From positions 1,116,001 to 1,180,000 of the forward strand of contig NZ_JACHJY010000001.1 in the NCBI RefSeq assembly GCF_014203895.1: a stretch of 64,000 bases of DNA, read 5' to 3'. Positions within the stretch are counted from its first letter, which is position 1. The number at the start of each line of letters is the position of its first letter. This DNA comes from Streptomyces nymphaeiformis (GTDB lineage: Bacteria > Actinomycetota > Actinomycetes > Streptomycetales > Streptomycetaceae). The position numbers and the translations under genes are program-made. Positions 58,187 through 64,000 of the stretch are shown here, piece after piece. The notes under the pieces were generated by a model. That model made no database searches. It saw nothing but the letters and a program-made list of their open reading frames with translations, and was not told the origin of the DNA.

Positions 58187-60325
58187 ATGCGGCCCGTTTC
58201 CAAGATCGAACGTTCGATGGCGCCCTTCGAGGTCGTCAGCGAGTACAAGCCCAGCGGCGACCAGCCGACCGCCATCGCCGACCTCGAGCGGCGCATCCGC
58301 GCGGGCGAGAAGGACGTCGTCCTCCTCGGCGCCACCGGCACCGGCAAGTCGGCGACCACCGCGTGGATGATCGAGAAGCTCCAGCGCCCCACCCTGGTGA
58401 TGGCGCCGAACAAGACGCTGGCCGCCCAGCTGGCGAACGAGTTCCGCGAGCTCCTGCCGAACAACGCGGTGGAGTACTTCGTCTCGTACTACGACTACTA
58501 CCAGCCCGAGGCGTACGTCCCGCAGTCGGACACGTACATCGAGAAGGACTCCTCGATCAACGAGGAGGTGGAGCGGCTCCGCCACTCCGCGACGAACTCC
58601 CTGCTCACCCGCCGGGACGTCGTCGTGGTCGCCTCCGTCTCCTGCATCTACGGCCTGGGCACGCCCCAGGAGTACGTGGACCGGATGGTCCCGCTCAAGG
58701 TCGGCGAGGAGATCGACCGCGACCAGCTGCTGCGCCGCTTCGTCGACATCCAGTACACCCGGAACGACCTGGCGTTCACCCGCGGCACCTTCCGGGTGCG
58801 CGGCGACACCATCGAGATCTTCCCGGTGTACGAGGAGCTGGCCGTCCGCATCGAGATGTTCGGCGACGAGATCGAGGCCCTCTCCACCCTCCACCCGCTC
58901 ACCGGCGAGGTCATCAGCGAGGACCGCGAGCTGTACGTCTTCCCCGCCAGCCACTACGTCGCGGGCCCCGAGCGCATGGAGCGGGCGGTCAACGACATCG
59001 AGCGCGAGCTGGAGGGCCGCCTCGCCGAGCTCGACAAGCAGGGCAAGCACCTGGAGTCCCAGCGCCTGCGCATGCGCACCACGTACGACATCGAGATGAT
59101 GCGGCAGATCGGCTCCTGCTCCGGCATCGAGAACTACTCGATGCACTTCGACGGCCGCGACCCCGGCTCCGCGCCCAACACCCTCCTCGACTACTTCCCC
59201 GAGGACTTCCTCCTCGTCATCGACGAGTCGCACGTCACCGTGCCGCAGATCGGCGCCATGTACGAGGGCGACGCCTCCCGCAAGCGGACCCTGGTCGACC
59301 ACGGCTTCCGGCTCCCGTCCGCCCTCGACAACCGCCCGCTGAAGTGGGAGGAGTTCCAGGAGCGGATCGGCCAGACCGTCTACCTCTCCGCCACCCCCGG
59401 GACGTACGAACTCTCGCGCGGCGACGGCTTCGTCGAGCAGATCATCCGCCCCACCGGACTCGTCGACCCCGAGGTCGTCGTCAAGCCCACCGAGGGCCAG
59501 ATCGACGACCTCGTCCACGAGATCCGGCTGCGCGCCGAGCGTGACGAGCGGGTCCTCGTCACCACCCTCACCAAGAAGATGGCCGAGGACCTCACCGACT
59601 ACTTCCTGGAGCTCGGCATCCAGGTGCGCTACCTGCACAGCGACGTCGACACCCTGCGCCGCATCGAGCTCCTCCGCGAGCTGCGGGCCGGCGAGTACGA
59701 CGTCCTCGTCGGCATCAACCTCCTCCGCGAGGGCCTCGACCTGCCCGAGGTGTCCCTGGTCGCCATCCTCGACGCCGACAAGCAGGGCTTCCTGCGCTCC
59801 GGGACCTCCCTCATCCAGACGATCGGCCGCGCCGCGCGCAACGTGTCGGGCCAGGTCCACATGTACGCCGACAAGATCACCCCGGCGATGGAGAAGGCCA
59901 TCGACGAGACCAACCGGCGCCGCGAGAAGCAGATCGCGTACAACACGGAGCACGGCATCGACCCGCAGCCGCTCCGCAAGAAGATCAACGACATCGTCGC
60001 GACCATCGCGCGCGAGGAGATCGACACCGAGGAACTGCTCGGCACCGGCTACCGGCAGGTGAAGGAGGGCAAGGGCGCGAAGGCCCCCGTGCCCTCGCTC
60101 GCCGCGCACGGGCCCGCGGCCCGCGGCAAGGGCGGCAAGGCCGGCTCCACCGTCGAACTCGGCGACCGGCCCGCGACCGAACTGGCCGCGATCATCGAGG
60201 AGATGACCGACCGGATGCGCGCGGCGGCGGCCGAGCTGCAGTTCGAGGTGGCGGCCCGGCTCCGCGACGAAGTGGGGGAGCTGAAGAAGGAGTTGCGCCA
60301 GATGAAGGAGGCGGGACTCGCCTGA
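58187..60325 (+). CDS. uvrB: Excinuclease ABC subunit B
   Basis: 712-residue nucleotide-excision-repair helicase-like protein. Walker A GATGTGKS about residues 47-54, beta-hairpin region [32 protein letters not shown]-type box VIDESH, RecA lobe 2 [25 protein letters not shown] and [10 protein letters not shown]-terminal UVR motif ([26 protein letters not shown]) that contacts UvrC. ATG 58187 is the usual start ([18 protein letters not shown]). An insert of low complexity lies between lobe 2 and the UVR motif. Confidence 0.98.
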   Translation: MRPVSKIERSMAPFEVVSEYKPSGDQPTAIADLERRIRAGEKDVVLLGATGTGKSATTAWMIEKLQRPTLVMAPNKTLAAQLANEFRELLPNNAVEYFVSYYDYYQPEAYVPQSDTYIEKDSSINEEVERLRHSATNSLLTRRDVVVVASVSCIYGLGTPQEYVDRMVPLKVGEEIDRDQLLRRFVDIQYTRNDLAFTRGTFRVRGDTIEIFPVYEELAVRIEMFGDEIEALSTLHPLTGEVISEDRELYVFPASHYVAGPERMERAVNDIERELEGRLAELDKQGKHLESQRLRMRTTYDIEMMRQIGSCSGIENYSMHFDGRDPGSAPNTLLDYFPEDFLLVIDESHVTVPQIGAMYEGDASRKRTLVDHGFRLPSALDNRPLKWEEFQERIGQTVYLSATPGTYELSRGDGFVEQIIRPTGLVDPEVVVKPTEGQIDDLVHEIRLRAERDERVLVTTLTKKMAEDLTDYFLELGIQVRYLHSDVDTLRRIELLRELRAGEYDVLVGINLLREGLDLPEVSLVAILDADKQGFLRSGTSLIQTIGRAARNVSGQVHMYADKITPAMEKAIDETNRRREKQIAYNTEHGIDPQPLRKKINDIVATIAREEIDTEELLGTGYRQVKEGKGAKAPVPSLAAHGPAARGKGGKAGSTVELGDRPATELAAIIEEMTDRMRAAAAELQFEVAARLRDEVGELKKELRQMKEAGLA

Positions 60326-60477
60326 CCGGCGAGGGCCGGCGGGCGGTCCGGTGTGTTGCAAGACCGACACAAAACCGGACCGCGCCGCCGCGGTGTCGGT
60401 GCCGCTGCGTAGGGTGCTCGACAACCGCACGCACCGGACAGCGGGCGCGGGGAAACGCCAACGAGAGGGGCAGACGC

Positions 60478-61056
60478 GTGTCGGTCAACATGACCAAGGG
60501 CCAGGCCATCAGCCTGGAGAAGCGGGGCGGAGGCAGCCTCAGCCAGGTGCGGATGGGGCTCGGCTGGCAGGCGGCGCCGCGCCGCGGTCTCTTCGGCTCG
60601 CGCACCCGGGAGATCGACCTGGACGCCTCGGCCGTCCTCTTCGCCGAGAAGCAGCCGGTCGACGTGGTCTTCTTCCGTCACCTGGTCAGCGACGACGGCT
60701 CGGTCAAGCACACCGGCGACAACCTCGTCGGCGGCGCGGGCCAGGGCGGCGACGACGAGGCGATCCTCGTGGACCTGGAGCGGGTGCCGGTCCACATCGA
60801 CCAGATCGTCTTCACGGTGAACTCCTTCACCGGCCAGACCTTCCAGGAGGTGCAGAACGCCTTCTGCCGGATCGTCGACGAGACGAACGGGCAGGAGCTC
60901 GCGCGCTACACCCTCGACGGCGGCGGCAACTACACCGCGCAGATCATGGCGAAGGTGCACCGGGTCGGCTCCGGCTGGCAGATGACGGCCCTGGGCAACC
61001 CGGCCAACGGGCGCACCTTCCAGGACCTGATGCCCGCGATCCTGCCGCACCTGTAG
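60478..61056 (+). CDS. terD: TerD-family tellurite/stress resistance protein
   Basis: 192 residues of the TerD calcium-binding beta-sandwich: NMTKGQAISLEKRGGGSLSQVRMGLGW, EIDLDASAVLFAEK, SDDGSVKHTGDNLVGGAGQGGDDEAILVDL (Ca site), FQEVQNAFCRIVDE, YTLDGGGNYTA. GTG 60478 follows AGAGGGG. TerD proteins act in cytosolic stress responses (tellurite, peroxide) with TerC in the membrane; both occur here. A hairpin follows its stop, so the long TerD fusion gene may be separately controlled. Confidence 0.95.
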   Translation: MSVNMTKGQAISLEKRGGGSLSQVRMGLGWQAAPRRGLFGSRTREIDLDASAVLFAEKQPVDVVFFRHLVSDDGSVKHTGDNLVGGAGQGGDDEAILVDLERVPVHIDQIVFTVNSFTGQTFQEVQNAFCRIVDETNGQELARYTLDGGGNYTAQIMAKVHRVGSGWQMTALGNPANGRTFQDLMPAILPHL

Positions 61057-61078
61057 AAGGTCCCGGCACGGCACACCC

Positions 61079-61113
61079 ACAGCTCCCGGAGGCGGCAGGC
61101 CACCGGGAGCTGT
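61079..61113 (+). terminator. Hairpin after terD
   Basis: Arms ACAGCTCCCGG and its complement, 11 bp with a 13-base loop, 22 bp after the terD stop. It is immediately followed by the tandem repeats at 61120. Confidence 0.65.
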
Positions 61114-61119
61114 CCGCAT

Positions 61120-61179
61120 GATCCGCACCTGCCTGATCCGCACCTGCCTGATCCGCACCCGTGTGATCCGCACCCGTTG
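61120..61179 (+). repeat. Four tandem 15-bp repeats upstream of the long TerD gene
   Basis: Units start at 61120, 61135, 61150 and 61165. The first two are identical (GATCCGCACCTGCCT); the third and fourth diverge at their 3' ends (GATCCGCACCCG...). They fill the gap between the terD hairpin and the next start at 61216, so could serve as protein-binding sites or just be slippage-made. Confidence 0.8.
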
Positions 61180-61215
61180 ATTCCGCGCATGGAAACACCC
61201 GAGGGGACAGAGACG

Positions 61216-63096
61216 ATGACGGCCGAGCTGGTCCGGGGGCAGAACCACCCCCTGCCCGAGACCCGACTGGAGATCCGCGTGTCGGCCGGTCATCCCGTCC
61301 TCGCCGGAGCCGCGCTCGGCGACGAGCAGGGCCGGGTCGCGGGCGCGGAGTGGATCGCCCACCCCGGCGCACCCTCCCTCCCCGGTGTCGACGTGCCCGG
61401 CGGGACCGCCGCCGACCACCGCCTCGCCGTCGACCTGGACGCGGTCCCCGACGCCGTCCACCGCGTCTCGGTCCTCCTCGCGCTGACCGGCCCGGCCGCC
61501 CGCTTCGGCGCCCTCGCCGCCCCGTTCGTCGCGGTCACCGGCCCCGACGGCACCGAGATCGCCAGCTACACCATCACCGGCCTCGACACGGAGTCCGCCG
61601 TCGTCGCCCTGGAGCTCTACCGCCGCCAGGGCGCCTGGAAGGTCCGCGCCATGGGGCAGGGGTACGAGGGCGGGCTCGCCGCCCTCCTCGGCGACCAGGG
61701 CCTGGAGCGCCCCGCCGATCTCGCCGCCACGATCCTGGCGACGGTGGCCCAGGACTCCGCCCCCGCCGCCCCGTCGCACGTCCCCGAGCCGGAGCGCGTG
61801 CTCCACACCGCGCCGCCCACCGCCCCGGACCCGGCACCGGCGCCGCCGCCTCCCACCCCCGCGACGGGCATCGGCACGGGCGGTCCCGTCGACTACTCCC
61901 ACCCCGGGCGCCGGACGACCCCCGCCCAGGACTCCGCCCCCGCTTCCGAGCCGCGGCAGGCCCCGCCCGTGCCGGTCGCCGGGGACGCCTCGGGCTGGTC
62001 GATGGACGAGCGGCTCTACAACCAGGTGTGGGGCATGTTCGAGGACCTGGCCCGCACCGCCGCCGCCTACCGCAGCGCCTGCGACTTCGCGGAGTCCCGG
62101 CTCGACCGGGAGCTCGACGAGGCGCTCACCGACTACCGCTCCCGGGCCGGCGGCGCGAACGACGCCGCGCGGGCCGCCGCCCGCGCCCGGCACGACGAGC
62201 TCGTGGAGCGCGCCCGGGAGGTGCTCGACCGTGACCTCGCCCAGCTCGCCGCCGAGTCCGAGGTCGTCGAGCCGGCGCTGCCCATCGCCTACGCCCGCTG
62301 GGACAACCCCGTCTGGCACGCCTACCGCGTCCCGGCCGAGGAGCCGATGGCCGTCCGCCTCGGCGACCTCCACCTCCCCGAGCGCACCGACCTGAGGATC
62401 CCCATGCTCGTCCGGCTGCCCCTCGAGCGCGGGCTGTGGGTGGACTCCGGCCGCGGCCACTCCGAGGCGGCCGGGCTCCTCGACGAGGCCGAGCTGCGGC
62501 GGCTCGCCCTGGACTGCGCGGTGGCGCACGCGGCGCGGCTCCTCGCGGCGCACCCGGCCGGAGAGTTCGCCGTCCATCTGATCGACCCGGCGGGCGCGGG
62601 CGCCGCGGCCCTCGCGCCCCTCGTGGAGACGGGCGCGGCCGCCCCGCCCGCCCGGGGCGCGGCCGGGGTCTCGGCGGCCCTGGAGCAGCTCACGGAGCGG
62701 GTCGACCTGCTCCAGATGGCGCTGCGGAGCGGGGCGACGGACGCGCTGCCGCCCGGCCTGGACACGGCCCGGCAGCTGCTGATCGTGCACGACTTCCCGC
62801 ACGGCTTCGACGACCGGGCGGTCACCCGGCTGCGGTACCTCGCCGACGAGGGCCCCTCGGTCGGTGTGCATCTGCTGATGGTCGCGGCCCGGGAGGACGC
62901 GGCCGCGTACGGGCCGCTGCTCGACCCGTTGTGGCGCTCGCTGCTGCGCCTCACCCCCGTGCCCGACGACCACCTGGCCGATCCGTGGGTCGGTCACGCC
63001 TGGTCGTACGAGCCGCCGCTCGTCCCGCCGGGCAGTTCGATCCTGCGTCAGGTCCTGACGCAGGTGGCGTCCGCTCGCCATGGAAAGCAGGCCTGA
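61216..63096 (+). CDS. Long TerD-domain fusion protein with degenerate FtsK-like C-terminal region
   Basis: 626 residues. The first ~165 resemble a TerD beta-sandwich but with weak Ca-binding positions (LEIRVSAGHPVLAGAALGDEQG, FVAVTGPDGTEIASYTITGLDTESAVVALELYRRQGAWKVRAMGQGYEGGL). A Pro-rich linker follows (about 190-255). Residues ~270-340 are a long alpha-helical, coiled-coil-like part. From about 409 (WVDSGRGHSEA) to the end is a RecA-like region similar to FtsK, where the P-loop is degenerate and the HDFPHGFDD...GVHLLMVAA block is like a Walker B strand. ATG 61216 has GAGGGGA upstream. Probably a stress-complex scaffold, not an active motor. Confidence 0.78.
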   Translation: MTAELVRGQNHPLPETRLEIRVSAGHPVLAGAALGDEQGRVAGAEWIAHPGAPSLPGVDVPGGTAADHRLAVDLDAVPDAVHRVSVLLALTGPAARFGALAAPFVAVTGPDGTEIASYTITGLDTESAVVALELYRRQGAWKVRAMGQGYEGGLAALLGDQGLERPADLAATILATVAQDSAPAAPSHVPEPERVLHTAPPTAPDPAPAPPPPTPATGIGTGGPVDYSHPGRRTTPAQDSAPASEPRQAPPVPVAGDASGWSMDERLYNQVWGMFEDLARTAAAYRSACDFAESRLDRELDEALTDYRSRAGGANDAARAAARARHDELVERAREVLDRDLAQLAAESEVVEPALPIAYARWDNPVWHAYRVPAEEPMAVRLGDLHLPERTDLRIPMLVRLPLERGLWVDSGRGHSEAAGLLDEAELRRLALDCAVAHAARLLAAHPAGEFAVHLIDPAGAGAAALAPLVETGAAAPPARGAAGVSAALEQLTERVDLLQMALRSGATDALPPGLDTARQLLIVHDFPHGFDDRAVTRLRYLADEGPSVGVHLLMVAAREDAAAYGPLLDPLWRSLLRLTPVPDDHLADPWVGHAWSYEPPLVPPGSSILRQVLTQVASARHGKQA

Positions 63097-63128
63097 CCTG
63101 GCCACTTGGTCCTTCTTTACCCACCCCT

Positions 63129-63157
63129 TTACCTTCTCTTGGTCTTTCGGGTACTCT
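63129..63157 (+). promoter_or_regulatory. Candidate promoter of the TerC gene
   Basis: TTACCT (63129-63134), 17-bp spacer, TACTCT (63152-63157). Predicted start at about 63164 coincides with the 5' edge of the predicted riboswitch. The stretch 63097-63165 is notably pyrimidine-rich. Confidence 0.45.
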
Positions 63158-63165
63158 TCTTCCTG

Positions 63166-63285
63166 CGGAGGGGAGTACTCCCCATTGCGCGGCGCACCCG
63201 TCAATACGGACGGATCGACATCGATCCGATCCCGGGGCGTCGGCCCGGCGCGGCCCGTCCGCCGCCCGGGTGGAAGAGACCTCCG
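63166..63285 (+). promoter_or_regulatory. Predicted yybP-ykoY manganese riboswitch upstream of the TerC gene
   Basis: The closing stem CGGAGG (63166-63171) pairs with CCTCCG (63280-63285). Just inside it are the family hallmarks GGGGAGTA (63170-63177) and GAGA before the 3' strand, and in between CCGTCAATACGG, similar to the conserved GTCAA loop. A CTG/CAG extension outside the stem also pairs. Members of this class sense Mn2+ and commonly precede TerC or MntP genes. The aptamer ends 44 bp before the GTG start with GGAGG at 63321, so translation or termination control is possible. Confidence 0.7.
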
Positions 63286-63329
63286 GCAGCGACGACGCTG
63301 ATCAGTTGCCGTACGACGCCGGAGGCGCA

Positions 63330-64000
63330 GTGGACGTTTCAATGACCCTGTGGGTGCTGACCATTCTCGGTCTGGGTGCCCTCATCGGTGCCGACTTCTT
63401 CATCGGGCGCAAGCCCCATGACGTGTCGGTCAAGGAAGCCGGAATCTGGACCGTCGTCTGGATCGTGCTCGCCGCGCTCTTCGGGCTCGGCCTGCTGGTC
63501 TTCGGCAACAGCCAGGCGTCCGGAGAGTTCTTCGCGGGCTACGTCACCGAGAAGTCGCTCAGCGTCGACAACCTCTTCGTCTTCGTCCTGATCATGGCGA
63601 AGTTCTCGGTCCCCTCCCACCTCCAGCAGCGGGTGCTGCTCGTGGGCGTGCTGATCGCCCTGGTGCTCCGCGCGATCTTCATCGCCGCGGGCGCCGCGAT
63701 CATCGCGAGCTTCTCCTGGGTCTTCTACCTCTTCGGCGCGTTCCTGATCTACACCGCCTGGAAGCTCATCCAGGAGGCGCGCTCCGACGAGGAGGAGGAC
63801 GACTGGGAGGAGAACCGTCTCCTCAAGACCGTCGAGAAGAAGTTCGGCGTCGCCGACCGGTACCACGGCACCAAGCTCTTCATCGTCAACAACGGCAAGC
63901 GGGTGCTGACCCCGCTGATGGTCGTCATGCTCGCCATCGGCACCACCGACATCCTCTTCGCCCTCGACTCCATCCCGGCGATCTTCGGTCTCACCCAGGA
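63330..64000 (+). CDS. TerC family membrane protein, 3' end missing
   Basis: Open to the right edge; 223 residues are visible out of an expected ~330. Integral membrane protein with helices such as ALIGADFFIGRK, WTVVWIVLAALFGLGLLVFG and VLLVGVLIALVLRAIFIAAGAAII. The conserved Asp-containing segments EKSLSVDNLFVFVLIM and TTDILFALDSIPAIFGLTQ are those linked to metal transport in the family, now thought to export manganese. GTG 63330 with GGAGG five bases upstream gives MDVSMTLWVLT, the usual Streptomyces start; ATG 63342 is too far from the ribosome site. It sits behind the predicted Mn riboswitch and next to two TerD genes. Confidence 0.93.
   Translation, partial: MDVSMTLWVLTILGLGALIGADFFIGRKPHDVSVKEAGIWTVVWIVLAALFGLGLLVFGNSQASGEFFAGYVTEKSLSVDNLFVFVLIMAKFSVPSHLQQRVLLVGVLIALVLRAIFIAAGAAIIASFSWVFYLFGAFLIYTAWKLIQEARSDEEEDDWEENRLLKTVEKKFGVADRYHGTKLFIVNNGKRVLTPLMVVMLAIGTTDILFALDSIPAIFGLTQ

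Noticed and set aside
1..64000. Mobile elements, prophage or CRISPR
   Set aside because: No transposase, integrase, phage gene, terminal repeats or regularly spaced repeats were seen; the only tandem repeats are the 15-bp set at 61120 and in-gene codon repeats.

Overview
This window is high-GC actinobacterial DNA and almost certainly a Streptomyces core chromosome. The evidence is GC-rich third codon positions throughout, a long chaplin with a LAxTG sorting signal, an ANTAR response regulator, small Streptomyces-type membrane proteins, frequent GTG starts and GTGA stop/start overlaps. The order pyk - regulator - branched-chain amino acid transporter - polA - rpsA - coaE - uvrB fits what I remember of the Streptomyces core. 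I see no insertion sequence, prophage, integrase or CRISPR array.

Layout. 1-5241: 3' part of an aminopeptidase N gene, then a two-gene unit of a PLP decarboxylase and an amine/lysine N-hydroxylase (DesA/DesB-like, without DesC/DesD). 5245-9404: a Tat-exported nucleotidase, a SIMPL-domain protein and pyruvate kinase, the last behind a 27-bp perfect palindrome and a probable leaderless promoter. 9470-10311: a 73-nt tRNA with a CAA (Leu) anticodon but no long variable arm, divergent from an ANTAR response regulator. 10392-16246: a complete liv ABC transporter (livJ, then livHMGF), with an acidic tail on LivG and an extra membrane domain on LivM. 16704-21055: secreted trypsin-like protease plus small lipoprotein, a PaaI thioesterase and a YdeP-type molybdopterin oxidoreductase.

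21177-34679: polA, a serine hydrolase overlapping antisense with a DUF4184 gene, a secreted transglycosylase, a small membrane protein with a DUF3068 gene, an HrpB-type helicase, a methyltransferase, and rpsA behind a strong promoter and a ~190-nt leader. 34845-41876: PAC2 protein, coaE, TPR protein, two small envelope proteins, and an SNF2 helicase/SWIM zinc-finger pair. 42085-51032: chaplin, DUF2293 protein, aminotransferase divergent from an HxlR regulator across a dense palindromic operator, a VOC/SDR/MerR cluster, a uridine-kinase-like protein without a normal P-loop, a pseudouridine salvage pair (psuG plus PfkB kinase) and a cupin.

51345-64000: a secreted metallophosphoesterase/MFS transporter/beta-propeller operon, another MFS exporter, Ogt, an MHYT membrane sensor, uvrB, then a tellurite-type stress cluster: TerD, a long TerD fusion protein, and a TerC-family gene that runs off the end. 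The TerC leader has the sequence and closing stem expected of a yybP-ykoY manganese riboswitch.

The most unusual items are the short tRNA-Leu(CAA), the predicted Mn riboswitch, the pyk palindrome, the HxlR operator and the long TerD fusion. All calls come from reading sequence and motifs; no database search was run.
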